A stretch of DNA of 64,000 bases, taken from Larix kaempferi. Taxonomy: Eukaryota > Streptophyta > Pinopsida > Pinales > Pinaceae. Positions 1 to 10,508 of this stretch are shown here, piece by piece (within the stretch, counting starts at the first letter, position 1; each line of letters starts with the position of its first letter). The notes beneath the pieces are model-generated. The model was given only the letters and a program-made list of their open reading frames with translations, ran no database searches and was not told the origin of the DNA. The DNA is taken from positions 11,864,001 through 11,928,000 of the forward strand of contig BSBM01000151.1 in NCBI GenBank assembly GCA_027924585.1, given 5' to 3'. Position numbers and translations under genes: made by a program.

Positions 1-9
1 AATCTTCAC

Positions 10-219
10 ATGGCTAGAATTCGCCTGAAACAACAAGCCGATCAGCACCGTTCTGAGCACATTTTCCATGCAGCTGACAGGGTTCTTCTTCATCTACAGC
101 CTTCCAAGCAATCCTCCTTGACACTCCAAAGGCATCAGTGGCCCGAAATGCAACCTGAGGATGCTACCGGGGAACCACTCCTTCAGATTCTGCAGCAATT
201 TCTCCAACCAAAGCTTTGA
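10..219 (+). pseudogene. Ty3/gypsy polyprotein C-terminal remnant
   Basis: The reading frame enters from outside the window. Its first part (ARIRLKQQADQHRSE) resembles the stretch just after the integrase core of plant chromovirus-type gypsy polyproteins. Its end (LQQFLQPKL) resembles the tail of the chromodomain. The segment between them is much shorter than in that family, so an internal deletion has joined integrase tail to chromodomain tail. The frame ends at a stop shortly before a polypurine tract and an LTR, the expected order at the 3' end of such an element. Family placement is from motif resemblance only. Confidence 0.6.
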
Positions 220-235
220 GGACAAAGCTTTTTCT

Positions 236-248
236 AAGGGAGAGGGGA
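236..248 (+). other. Polypurine tract of the gypsy element
   Basis: The purine run AAGGGAGAGGGGA lies immediately before the TG of the LTR. It is the plus-strand priming site for reverse transcription, and its position fixes the LTR start at 249. Confidence 0.75.
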
Positions 249-622
249 TGTTAGGAACCTATGTCAACCCTTCTCTTTACTATGTTAGTATATTGTTGTT
301 GGACGCATATGCTTTGTAAGTCGTCCCGTAGTATTTGTTGATCCGTAGTTTATATTAGCCCATAGTATTGGACGCATATGCTTTGTAAGTCGTCCCGTAG
401 TATTATATCTCCCATAGTTTTGACTCATAGTATTGGGCATAGACTTAGTATATAAGTGTGTGTTGAGGTCATTGAAGGCACGGTGAAGTTAATTGTATTA
501 AGCTTGCTCAAAGGAGGTTGTCCCATTGAAGTGGCCCGTGATTAATATAAAAGTGATTCTGAGTTCTGTTATTTCTAATATCTAGTGTATTTGCATTAAC
601 TAATTATTGCAGTTTCTTCACA
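249..622 (+). repeat. 3' LTR of gypsy element
   Basis: Starts TGTTAGGAACC directly after the polypurine tract and ends in a CA at 620 or 622, where copia gag sequence begins. A TATA-like TATATAAG lies near 449-456. The 5' LTR is outside the window, so the target duplication cannot be checked. Confidence 0.65.
299..404. repeat. 37-bp direct repeat inside the LTR
   Basis: The 37-bp block starting TTGGACGCATATGC occurs at 299-335 and again, identical, at 368-404, a 69-bp offset. It lies upstream of the TATA-like box, so it resembles the repeated U3 enhancer blocks of LTRs. That role is inferred. Confidence 0.8.
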
Positions 623-1642
623 GAAAACCTATCTCTTACTTCCAACTTGGAGTATTTTTATCATCTTTAAAATTTTCAACTATCTTGTTGTAACCTAGAC
701 CAGATTTGTCAGAAGGTGAGCTTTGGCTATTTAGTATCTCGTCCAAAATTGATCGGTTGTTCTTGAAATTGAACTTAACATCTGCTTCCTTAATATTTCC
801 TTTTTCTATTTCCAATATTATCTTGTGACACGTGTCTTCTTTCTCCATCAGCTGATTTTTCAAAACTTCCTCTCTTCTATTGGATTCCTTAAGTTGTGCT
901 TTTAACTCAATGACCACTTCTCTTGTACTTTCCGAAACTTCTGAGATTTTATTGAGATTTTCATTTTTTTCTACTTTTCTAATTCCTTTGTTAGACCATC
1001 AATTTAGTCTTCATATTCATGATCTCTTCTTCTTTGGTTTTCAAGGATTCTTCACCTTGGAATTTTAAATCATCCATGGATTTGGGGACTTGTTCATGCT
1101 TTTCTTGTTCCTTTTTCTTAAATTCCTTGAATTGTTGTTGTAATAACACATTTTTCCTTTGAGCTCTCTCCATCTCTTTTAGTACAAACATAAATTTTCT
1201 TTCAAGAATATCAATATCATCCCTTGATACTTAGACATATGCACCATATTTTTATCCTTTAGTCAACCTCACTCTTCAAATCAGTACAGTCTGAATGTCT
1301 AGGAGAGTGCTTACCTTCATCAAATGTGTTTTCATCCTTGGATCCCACTTTTGTTGTTCCTGAGCATTGCATTTTATCCTTACCGAGGTTGGATTCTATG
1401 TTGTTTACTTCGACTTGATAGAGATTCTCCAGCTTGAGCCATAGTTCTTTATCCATTGTGCACTGTATCGTATTTTCTTTGATTGGACCTGATAAACCAT
1501 CGAGGATAGCCTCCAATTCCAATGAGTCATTTTTCCTTGCTTCCCTTTCAACTAGATGCTTTGATTGGTTCCTTGAAGGGGTATATTTGCATGCAATTGT
1601 TTCCCAAACACTAGATCCTCTTAACTTCATATATCCTTTCAT
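623..1642 (-). pseudogene. Ty1/copia gag fragment (element I)
   Basis: Three minus-strand open stretches (1642-1259, 1191-991, 917-636) lie in three different frames and read in the order of a plant copia gag. The first contains MKGYMKLRGSSVWETIA and ELWLKLENLY, typical of the UBN2/gag N-terminal region. The second and third are Lys/Glu-rich coiled coil ending in ILDEILNSQSSPSDKSGLGY, a segment seen in plant copia gag near the zinc knuckle. Two or more frameshifts and stops make it non-functional. It starts downstream of a primer-binding site (1770-1782) and is cut at its 3' side by the neighbouring gypsy LTR, so zinc knuckle, protease, integrase and RT are missing here. Confidence 0.7.
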
Positions 1643-1769
1643 TATTTACCTCTAGGAAGAATAATCTATCTGATCAAACAATGGAGCTTCGTTTGTAGAC
1701 AATACTGTTTTCCCATCCATTTGTGTGTTCAAATATATCCTTCTAGTTTTTAATTGTTGTGAAGTAACC

Positions 1770-1782
1770 GACTCTGATACCA
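1770..1782 (-). other. Primer-binding site of copia element I
   Basis: The minus strand reads TGGTATCAGAGTC just after the LTR end. It matches the TGGTATCAGAGC site complementary to the 3' end of initiator tRNA-Met that is usual for plant copia elements. Confidence 0.75.
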
Positions 1783-1784
1783 AT

Positions 1785-2960
1785 TGTTGGAACACACCAA
1801 GACACTGATAGGGGGGTGAATCGGTCTCTTTTATTGTTTAACTTTAAATTTGTGTGTTTAAGCACTACTATTGAGCATGTATAATTTATGTTTCAATATG
1901 TATACAATAAGCATCACAAACAAGAGACACACAAGATATGTATTTAAATATTTGATAATTCCTAAGTACATCAGTTTGTAGAAGACACGAATCTTCTGGG
2001 CTCTTAGCACCAACTAATGGATGAGGAATCTAATACTCAATGCAAGACCCAACTTGTAGATAGAATCCAACCTATCATGAGGAATCGAATCCTTGACGCA
2101 ATACCCTGCTTACGAACAAGACCCATCTTTCCAAGTGGAGACACTAATCTCCAATGAAGAACACCAGTCGTGATTGGTGCAAGTTTCGTCTTCAAAATTC
2201 CTTCAACTACAACTATGCTTCTCAAACTATAATATGAAAATCCTTCATCCATTTCGTAATTCAATCTGTGAGTTTATCTACATATTCCAACTTTTCCTAA
2301 TATTTCATTATGCAATGTGTGCTTCAGATAGCAACTACTCTATTTTCTCCACTCTACCAATCATCTTCTTGTTAATCTAAAAGTTGAGACTCCATCACTG
2401 TGACATCATTTTGTTCAACCTAAAATGTTATTGCACTATACCCTTGTTGATTTGGCACCAATTATTCCATTTTCCGTTAACCCAAAAAATAATTCTTTCA
2501 TTGAGTTGAATCCTTGTCAATCTTCATTTTTCTCACATTTCACTAGCGAATATACCCCATATCAATAAGGTAATATTTTTCCTAGACTGAATCCATGTTC
2601 ACAATCTTATATTTTTCTCCACATATTGTCTTAGCTCCACTGCACCATACCTAAATGTGCTTTAATCTTTGTTTATTTATATTGACACAATTTTCTTAAG
2701 TGGACAACTCTTAGGGAATTCTCTTTGTCAGAGACACCCCATATTCCTTCCTTCATAATCATATTTTCCCATATACTTACTTCACTGTTAAGTTTTCCCA
2801 CATCACTAACTTGAGCTGACCAAGGCTTTCATTGTCCACTTTCATCTGCGTAGTTGTCTTGATATTTTTTCGGCTTCAGTGTCATTTTTATTACTATTTA
2901 AGTCTTCTGCATTTTTCCTCATAGTGATTTTCTAGTTGATTAGATATCTTCTTGTTCATG
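1785..2960 (-). repeat. 5' LTR of copia element I (outer end uncertain)
   Basis: The plus strand starts TGTTGGAACACACC two bases beyond the primer-binding site. It carries the AGGGGGGTGAATC block common at the end of many plant copia LTRs. No second LTR copy is in the window, so the outer boundary near 2960 is a guess. No gene was recognised inside. Confidence 0.5.
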
Positions 2961-2989
2961 ACTTCTCCATTTCATTCTGTTCATTTCGA

Positions 2990-3430
2990 TACTAATCCAC
3001 ACACCAAGAACATCGTCATTTCATGTACTGCGAACTTCAACATCCCACCAACTTGTTCAATTTGAAATTTTGCCAGCTACACACTTCGACATTCCACGAA
3101 CTCTGTTACTACAAACTTTGACATTTCACCAACCTGTGCATTTTGACATTTTACCAACTGTGTACTTCGACATTCAACACATTATGCACTTTGACATTAC
3201 TGCAAACTTCGACTTTTCACAGGCTTCCCTTGCTTTTTCAGCTTTACTATTGGCTTTCTGCTTGCACTTGTCATTTTCATGCTTGTGTACACATGTGCAT
3301 CCTCTACTACCTTGACTGTGGTTTTTCAACATACCAACTATTTGCTATGGACTTTGACATCTCACTTGCTTGTTTACACATCTGCATCCTTTTCCTGTTT
3401 TGCTAACTATTCATTTCAACAACTATCTCA
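2990..3430. repeat. Degenerate tandem repeat, CTTCGACATT motif
   Basis: The motif CTTYGACATTYCACCAAC recurs about every 30 bp with many changes, strongest at 3075-3230. It is a decayed minisatellite between the copia LTR and the next array. Short open frames through it carry no recognisable protein. Confidence 0.6.
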
Positions 3431-3466
3431 TTGTTCTTGATGTCACATTGTTGTTAATCATCAATG

Positions 3467-3892
3467 ACAATCTTGTTTTATATACTTCTTCAAACTGGCT
3501 TCAAGATACACATGCATTCAAACCTATTTTACATTAATGACAACATTAGGTCCAAAAATATTCTTCTATATACTTTTGGCTTCAATCTTCTCATGCATTC
3601 CAATCCTATCTTCTCATGCATTCTAATCCTATTTGACATCCTATTTGACATCAATGACAACATTAGGCCCAACAATCTTTTCTATATACTTCTTCAAACT
3701 AGCTTCAAGCTTCTCATGCATTCCAATCCTATCTTCTCATGCATTCTAATCCTATTTGACATCAATGACAACATTAGGCCCAAAAATCTTTTCTATATAC
3801 TTCTTCAAACTAGCTTCAAGCTTCTCATGCATTCCAATCCTATCTTCTCATGCATTCTAATCCTATTTGACATAAATAACAACACTAAGTCG
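3467..3892. repeat. Minisatellite, about four units (88, 116, 111 bp)
   Basis: Anchoring on CTATATACTT gives units offset by 88, 116 and 111 bp. The last two units are nearly identical. Each unit contains TCTCATGCATTCYAATCCTAT twice. Because 111 is a multiple of three, the array stays open in one frame for 172 codons, which is not evidence of a gene. Confidence 0.85.
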
Positions 3893-4341
3893 ATCAACAC
3901 ACCTCACCTTGTGGTCACCTATCATCATTGTACCCAACTAAGAATGGAACTTGGCATATGTGTATGGACTACACAACTTTGAATAAAACTACACTTCAGA
4001 ATTAGTACCCTTTTCCCAAGATTAATGATTTGTTAGACCAGTTGCATTTTTCCAAGTACTTCACCAAGTTGGATCTCAAATCAGGATATCGCTAGGTACG
4101 TGTCAAAGAAGAAGATACTTGGAATACTTCCTTTAATACAAGGCAGGGTTTGTATGAATGGTTGGTCACGTCTTTTGGTTTATGTAATGCACCAACTACA
4201 TTTATGAGATTGATGAATGATGTTTTACACCCATATTTAGATTCATTTGTTATAGTGTATTTGGATGATATATTGGTTTCTATATCTACATGGGAGAAGC
4301 ATGTTTCTCCACTCATGCTGGTGTTAGAGTCTCTTATTTAG
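3893..4341 (+). pseudogene. Ty3/gypsy reverse transcriptase fragment
   Basis: Translated with a few frame and stop corrections, this gives the gypsy RT core: the region before palm motif A, then KYFTKLDLKSGY, then [16 protein letters not shown], then VYLDDIL at about 4255-4275 with the catalytic YLDD (4258-4269). In-frame stops (for example after SGYR) break it. It is closely similar to the RT of element H (59396-59810), so both belong to one family. Here the segment around SGYR..RVKEED is kept, whereas H has lost it. Both ends are abrupt: a minisatellite on the left and copia element A on the right. Confidence 0.85.
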
Positions 4342-4429
4342 ATACCCGATCCTTTACACTCTTTGTAGTATTCTTGTTTATATTATAAACTAGACAATTA
4401 ATTGCTTCTCCTTAACACTCTTTCGGCAA

Positions 4430-5351
4430 ATTTTTATTCGTTAGCATGCTTTGAACCATGCCCATCATGGTTCTAGTCTTCCTCTTGGATAGACCATTTT
4501 GCTGAGATGTATACCGAGTAGTAAACTACCTCCTCATACAATGATACCTGCAAAATTCCAAGAAATCATTAGAATTTTATTCTCCTCCTCAGCCAAATTT
4601 GAACACTTTGATGTGATTACCATTCTCCTTCTCAACCAAAGCCTTGAAATTCTTAAATATGTCTAATGGTTTTTATTTTTGTTTCAAAAGGTACACCCAA
4701 GTCTTCCAACTATAATCATTAATGAATGTATGAAAATACATATTTCCAACCAATGAATATGTTTACATAGGTCCACAAAAATCAAAATGAACAATTTCTA
4801 AATATGCTCTTGTTTGAGATGCAACTCCTTGAGGAAAAGGTTCTCTATGATGTTTCACCATAATGCAGTGCTCACATGAGCTTGTTGGTTTCTCAATGCT
4901 CTAAAACCCTTTTACCATTTTCTTCTTATGCAACATTCAAACCACCAAAATATAAATTCCCATACATTAAATGCCAAAGGAAAGACTGATCTAGACTCTT
5001 AACATTGTAGGGAATTGACTGAATCATGTAGGAAATGTGAGTGGATGCATTCCATTCTTTGTCTGCTCCACCCTTTCTATGAACTGTTTAAGTGCATAAT
5101 TATCCAATATTGTACACACATTCTTTTTAATCATGACTTCATAACCCTTATCAAACAGCTTTAAAAAACTTAACATAATGCATTTCATACCGGGTATATA
5201 GTACACATAATCAATTGTACTTCTCCTCTTTCCATTTCTATCATACATTGCTACAACACCTTTAACTCTTACAACAACCTTGTTGTCATTCCATGTTTTA
5301 CTTTAGATTGGACTATATTATCCAATCTAGTGAACAAATCATTATTCCTGG
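4430..5351 (-). pseudogene. Copia A protease end, GAG-pre-integrase and integrase
   Basis: From high to low coordinates the minus strand gives protease-region sequence (NDLFTRLDNIVQSKVK), then a 75-residue open stretch (5248-5024) with YYIPGMKCIMLSFLKLFDKG and NVCTILD. That stretch is the usual link from protease into the GAG-pre-integrase domain. Next come integrase-like pieces: VKHHREPFPQGVASQTRAYL, HFDFCGP with the first catalytic Asp, and further down GGE and TSQQNGL-like remnants. The second catalytic Asp is not recognisable. Multiple stops and frameshifts are present. The integrase is incomplete and joins gypsy sequence near 4341. Confidence 0.75.
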
Positions 5352-5645
5352 AAAGGAAAATTGTAGGGGAAAATTTAGCCCATGGGATAATTTTAGGGGT
5401 TATTTCCGAAAAACTATTCACCAATTTTCAGTTTTTTCTAAATTCATTCACCCAAATTCTATGGAATAAAATTAGTTTACTCTAAATATTGCCAAAATTG
5501 TCTAGAACTATATAAAATGATTAGGAATTTAAATATTTTTTCAAAAATATTGTCAAACATTTTATGGTTGGAAATTTAAGAATTAGTAAGATTCGCCAAT
5601 GTTTCTACACTTTAAGAAATTTGTGGGTCCTTAAAATTTTCCTTG
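5352..5645. mobile_element. hAT-like MITE, copy 1 (294 bp)
   Basis: Non-coding, AT-rich, with imperfect inverted ends: the right end read inward is CAAGGAAAATTTTAAGGACC and the left end is AAAGGAAAATTGTAGGGG. Flanking 8-mers ATTCCTGG (5344-5351) and GTTGCTGG (5646-5653) match at 6 of 8, as for a decayed 8-bp duplication. It is homologous along its length to 37959-38256. It sits in the protease coding sequence of copia A. An 8-bp duplication and CARGG-type ends suggest the hAT superfamily. Confidence 0.75.
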
Positions 5646-5653
5646 GTTGCTGG

Positions 5654-5781
5654 TCATGTGGTTGCTACAACCACTCTCCACAAACCAAACATTGTTGGAG
5701 TTGTCTTGTGCAACATTACAGGTTACTAAAACTAGTTTTTCATTTACCTCTAATTCCTCAATTAAGTTTGCAGGATACTTT
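5654..5781 (-). pseudogene. Copia A protease fragment
   Basis: The minus strand reads LIEELEVNEKLVLVTCNVAQ and then ESGCSNHMTSN (5678-5655 encodes ESGCSNHM). Plant copia proteases have D-S-G-C/A at this site, so the catalytic Asp is replaced by Glu. The fragment is bounded by the MITE on one side and the LTR of element B on the other. Confidence 0.75.
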
Positions 5782-6493
5782 TGTAATAATCTGCATGATA
5801 GATCACACAGCTAGAGTAAACCTCACAAATCTCACTCAAGAATTGCAGAGAAGAAGAAGAAGAAATGAATCAATTATCACTCATAAACTCATAAATGGAG
5901 AAATCTGCAGTATAATCATACATCAACTGTAAGCTGGCACTGTGAAAACTAAATACACTAATGATGTTGTCAAGTGAATTCGAATTAGCCAAAGGTAATT
6001 CGAATTCTCCTTAGCGTGTGGCTTGGATAACATTGGAGACATCACCCAATCGGTGGTAGTAGTCACAAATAGTCAAAAGTCAGTCAAATGAGTCTAACTA
6101 AGTATAACTGAGCCATGTGAGCACAAATCAAGTGATGGAGACTCCAAGGAGGGCGCATGAGGCTACCAGTAGGTCAAGTGGCACTCCGATATAGACAACT
6201 GGAAGCTACAAGCAATTAAATTGAGCAATAAATGCAAGAATTGGTCAATCAATGCTGCAACTGATTGTTAGGAATCCAAGTAGTGTAGTAGGGTGCATAT
6301 GGGATCCAGGTGAGGAAAACAAGGCGCACTAGGTAGGTAGGAGGGCTACTAAAGGCTAAAAACATGCTCCAGGGGGCTAAAAATAGGCTCCAGGTGCTGG
6401 GGAGACTACCATACTAATGACTGGATGCATGCATGCATGCAGAATGCATGCAAAGAATGCAAATATAAAAATGATGGTGATAATATTCCAACA
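5782..6493 (-). repeat. 3' LTR of copia B
   Basis: Plus strand TGTAATAATCTGC...CCAACA. It is next to the polypurine tract (plus strand CCCCTCCGC, 6494-6502). It contains an inverted repeat at 5976-6007. ATGCATGC-rich sequence lies near the U3 start (6424-6455). Confidence 0.9.
5976..6007. other. Perfect 12-bp inverted repeat in copia B LTR
   Basis: GAATTCGAATTA (5976-5987) and TAATTCGAATTC (5996-6007) are exact reverse complements around an 8-base loop, GCCAAAGG. The right LTR has the same layout with mismatches. Either a hairpin or a binding site is possible; function unknown. Confidence 0.7.
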
Positions 6494-6653
6494 CCCCTCC
6501 GCAAGCCAAACTATGAGGAAGTAACTGAAAACTAGTAGGGCCCTGGTGACTGAGACCAAAGGTCACCCTGTACAACAATCTAAATAAATAAAGTGAGGAA
6601 AGAGGGAAAACCCAGTGGGAAGAAATCCCCCCCCCAAAATAGACTGAAGGTTG

Positions 6654-6950
6654 CTAATGTAGCATGGCGTCACTCACCCCAAGAAGAGATCTAAGGTAAG
6701 TGAGCCTCTTCACCGAGAAGGTCTTGGTGAAGATATATGCAATTTTCTCTTCTGTGGGATAGTAGAGCAGTGTGATGGTACTATCATGCACCAATCCTCG
6801 GATGTAATGCATGTGTATATCAATATGTTTGGTTCTCTGTCTCAGAACCGGATCTATGGAGATCCTGATGGCACTTTGATTGTCACAATAGATGACTGGT
6901 GGAGTACTGAATTGAATCCCAAACTCTGACAAGATGCCCCGCAACCAGAT
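6654..6950 (-). pseudogene. Copia B RNase H, C-terminal part
   Basis: Contains YCDNQSAIRIS, RTKHIDIHMHYIRG and EKIAYIFTKTFSVKRLTYLR, the end of the copia RNase H domain. It is in the same frame as the upstream part (6954-7340). A single in-frame TAG at 6951-6953, after the residues NATT, separates the two. Confidence 0.9.
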
Positions 6951-6953
6951 GTA

Positions 6954-8513
6954 CTATGTGGTTGCATTCACAACACCTCTATACTCGACTTCAGCTGAAG
7001 AAAGAGCTAAATCAGTTTGCTTTTTGCTCGACCAACAGATAGGTCCATATCCAATCATGAAAACAAAACCAGATGTAGAATTCCGATCTGAGCTATGTCG
7101 AGCCCAATCATAATTAGTATACCCAACTAGGTTCAAGGAAGACCCAGCTGCATAAAAAAGACCATGTGTCTTTATCCATTGCACATAATGCAAGATCCTC
7201 TTTGCTGCCTTCCAGTGAAGCTCATGAGGCTCCTGCATGTATCTAGAGACATCATTGACTGCATAGGATAGATCAGGTCGAGTATGTGTAAGAAACAAAA
7301 GACTCCCAATCAACTTTCGATACAGAGTACTATCCACCAAATGTGTAGAAGAACCATCCTCAAGGCTGATCCCTGAAAGAAAAGGAAATGTTGTTGGTTT
7401 TCATTCGCTCATATGAAACGTGTCAAGTAGATCTAATGCATATTTGGACTGTGCAACTCTGATTCTTGAATCACTCTGAGTGACTTCAAGACCAAGAAAC
7501 GGTTTTAGCAGTCCCAAATCTGACATAGAGAAGGAGTTGTGCAAAGTTGTTTTGATAGATCTAATGCATAAAGAATTGCTCCTAGTAATTAACAAATCAT
7601 CGACATAAAGAACAATAAGAAGTAGGGAGTTACCATCATGTCTCATGTAGACATTTGAATCTGATTTGCACCTACGAAAATCTTTTGAAAGTAAGAAGGA
7701 ATCCATCTTGGCATACCAAGCTCGAGGAGCTTGCTTAAGCCCATACAAGGACTTCCTCAATCTGCACACAAGTGAAGGATCATTAATATACCCCTCAGGT
7801 TGCTTCCTGTAGATCTCCTCCTCTATATCTCCATGAAGGAAAGCACTCTTAACATCCATGTGATGCACTTTCTAGTGCTTGGATGCAGCAAGAGCAAGAA
7901 CAAGATAGATGGAATCCATCTTAGCAACAAGAGAGAATGTCTCAGAATAGTCAATCCCATGAACTTGGGAGAAACCCCTTGCGACCAATCGATCCTTATA
8001 CTTTCTTGTGACTCCATATGAGTCCATCTTTGTTCTGTATATCCACTTGCATTGAACAAGCTTTCTCCCAAGTGGGAGAGAAACAAGCTCCCAAGTCTCA
8101 TTTCTTTGAAGAGATTGATACTCTTCTTCCATATATGCTACCCATAGTGGATCTTGGGAGGCCTCAAATAATGTTTTTGGATAAGATCCAATCATAAGAA
8201 AGCATCTCTCAACTAGAAATAGATCTGTGGGAGAGAGTGAAACTCTTGTATCTTGTAAATCAGATCTATCTCTAACAAGATCAATGGTGGAAATAGGAGT
8301 AGTGGTGGCCCATCTAGAAATGGGAGTTGAAACATTTGGTGCTAGATCTTTAGGTTCTTGTGGATCTGGATATAGCATTCGCACTTCATGAATCATCTTT
8401 TTCTCAACCTTCTTTGATGGATCTTTTCCATTCAAGCAACCTTTGCAGGTGCCTTGGGAAAACTGGAGATTGGGTAGACCTTCAACCACCTTTTGAGTTT
8501 GCATGTCTTGCAA
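6954..8513 (-). pseudogene. Copia B reverse transcriptase and RNase H start
   Basis: One frame runs from 8513 to 6954 with only two stops, TAG at 7869-7871 and TGA near 7398. In order: a short GAG-pre-integrase tail (QGTCKGCLNGKDPSKKV), a linker, then RT with WIYRTKMDSYG, YKDRLVARGFSQ, MDVKSAFLHGD and LYGLKQAPRAWY. The catalytic YVDD follows at about 7607-7596, then LGLEVTQSD. RNase H starts with LYRKLIGSLLFL and the SSAEVEYRG motif. The TAG sits where plant copia RT normally has Trp, consistent with a G-to-A change. The integrase core that should precede RT is absent. Confidence 0.9.
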
Positions 8514-8745
8514 GTGCTTGTCTTGACGCTTCTGAATCTATGATGAAGGAGGACTCTCTTGATGCACCTTCCATGAGAGCATGGCATCTCTCCTTGTCCT
8601 CAGATCTAGAAGGTTCAACTTCTTTCTTCCTAGCACATGCAGGTACTGGAAGGTTATTCTTTTCAAGTAACTGAGGCATCAAGTCTATAGTCTTCTTCAT
8701 ACAAGAACTCTTAGTATGAAATCCTCTATTGCAATAGGTACATTT
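8482..8745 (-). pseudogene. Copia B zinc knuckle and protease start
   Basis: A CX2CX4HX4C knuckle (CTYCNRGFHTKSSC) is encoded at about 8740-8698. It is followed by a linker and IIDSEASRQ, the protease active-site region with DSE in place of DSG. Directly after this the frame shifts into the GAG-pre-integrase tail, so most of protease and the whole integrase core are missing. The overlap with the next frame at 8482-8513 marks the deletion and frameshift zone. Confidence 0.8.
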
Positions 8746-8823
8746 GGATTTATCCTTTTGAGATTACTTTCCCTTATTGGAATTCGAAGCCCCTTCTGAC
8801 TGATAGGGAGCCTCCTTTTTCTT

Positions 8824-9494
8824 CTACTCATTCGACTTTTTGTCAAAAACAATTTTCTTTCCCTTTCCATTCGCTCTCTTCACCTCAACAGCTGCAAGTG
8901 TTGAATCCGTCTTGGGTTTTATCATTCCCATTTGAATCAACTTCTCCTCCTCTTGTGTGAGAGACTGGATGAATTCATCAAGAGTGGGAAACTTCCATTT
9001 CGGGATGGATAGCTTCACTGTCTAAAAGGTAGAGACAAATACTGAGTAGTTAGGGCCCAATTTTGATAGTATGGAAAGGATGAATTGCTTCTCTTCCTTC
9101 TCTATTCCATATCCCTTCAATTGTGAAATCAGATTTTGAACTTGGTAAGAAACTCATTGATGGAGTCGAAACTGCAAGGGCTCAGTGAGTTAAGCTCATT
9201 TTACAACTTGTGACCTTTCAAGTCATCTTTCTGTCCAAGAAGAGATTCGATCTTGTCCCAAACTTATTTTGGATTGGATAGATCAATGACATGAAAATGG
9301 AGGTCTTCAGAAATGTTGAGGAGTAGCAGTCCTACTACTTCATCAAGTTTATTCATGTACTTGGATTTATCTACTGCACTAGTGGGTTCAAATGCAGTCC
9401 CATTCAATACTCTATAAAGGCTCTTTGAATTCATGAATATGTCCATCTTGGCTTTCCATTCGACATAATTGAATGAATTCATTTTTAGATCCAT
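8824..9494 (-). pseudogene. Copia B gag
   Basis: Starts with the Met at 9494. The first 76 residues (NYVEWKAKMDIFMNSKSLYR, LLLLNISEDLHFHVIDL) match the copia gag N-terminal and UBN2 regions. After several stops a second open stretch at 9018-8824 (FPTLDEFIQSLTQEEEKLI, then a Lys-rich end) leads to the zinc knuckle. Frame changes between them show it is inactive. The start lies about 290 bp downstream of the PBS. Confidence 0.8.
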
Positions 9495-9784
9495 TTGTAG
9501 CTGTTGAAGTCGAATTGAAGATGAATTCGAATGATGGAATAAACCTGCAAAACAAATGAAATTGTTAATGGAGATTTGCTACAAATCGAGAGAACACTGC
9601 CTTAGGACAATGAGTACATATGACTGGATCCTTCACACCTCGCTAGACCTCACTGGATTGCTCTAGTGAATTCAAGACAATTGCACTAGGAATTGTTGTG
9701 GAAATCCAGAGGCTTCTGGTGCTCAATGAAAGACAGCTGCACAATGAATTGTTGCAACTGCTACAATTCGAATAGCTGACTCTA

Positions 9785-9796
9785 GCTCTAATACCA
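9785..9796 (-). other. Primer-binding site of copia B
   Basis: Minus strand TGGTATTAGAGC, one base from the initiator tRNA-Met complement TGGTATCAGAGC, abutting the 5' LTR end. Confidence 0.9.
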
Positions 9797-10508
9797 TGTA
9801 ATAATATGCAGGATAGATAACACAGCTAGATTAAACCTCACAAATATCACTCAAGAACTGCAGAGAAGAAGAAGAAATGAATCAATTATCACTCATAAAC
9901 TCAGAAATGGAGAATTCTGCAGTATAATCATACATCAGCTGTAAGTTGGCACTATGAAAACTGAATACAATAATGATGTTGTCAAGTGAATTCGAATTAT
10001 CCAAAGGTGATTCAAATTCTCCTCAGTGTGTGGCTTGGATAGCATTGGAGACATCACCCAATCAGTGGAAGTAGTCACAAATAGTCAAAAGTCAGTCAAA
10101 TGAGTCTAACTGAGTCTAATTGAGCCATGTGTGCACAAATCAAGGGATGGAGACTCCAAGGAGGGTGCATGAGGCTTTCAGTAGGTCAAGTGGCACTCCG
10201 ATACAGACATCTGGAAGCTACATGCAGTTAAACTGAGCAATAAATGCAATAACTGGTCAATCAATGCTACAACTGACTATTAGGAATTCGAGTAGTGTAG
10301 TAGGGTGCATATGTCATCTAGGTGAGGAAAACAAGGCGCACTAGGTAGGTAGGAGGGCTACTGAGGGATAAAAACATGCTCTATGGGGGCTGAAAATAGG
10401 CTCCAAGTGTTGGGGAGACTACCATACTGATGTCTGGATGCATGCAGTATGCATCCATGCATGTAGAATGCATGCAAATATAAAAATGATGGTGAGAATA
10501 TTCCAACA
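9797..10508 (-). repeat. 5' LTR of copia B
   Basis: Same length (712 bp) as the 3' LTR, TG...CA ends, adjacent to the primer-binding site. Differences from the other copy are mostly transitions plus a 3-bp change in a GAA run. Confidence 0.9.

Larger units (their letters stand above)
5782..10508 (-). mobile_element. Copia element B, two LTRs, integrase deleted
   Basis: Two 712-bp direct repeats (5782-6493 and 9797-10508) flank a minus-strand coding region. The element has PBS and PPT in the correct places. Flanking 5-mers ACTTT (5777-5781) and AATTT (10509-10513) differ at one base, consistent with an old 5-bp duplication. It inserted into copia A between zinc knuckle and protease. LTRs are about 93% identical over the first 185 bp by eye. 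The pol region lacks an integrase core, so it is non-autonomous. Confidence 0.9.

Noticed and set aside
3464-3982. 172-codon open frame on the plus strand
   Set aside because: It runs through a minisatellite whose 111-bp unit preserves frame; the repeated residues follow the DNA repeat and match no protein.
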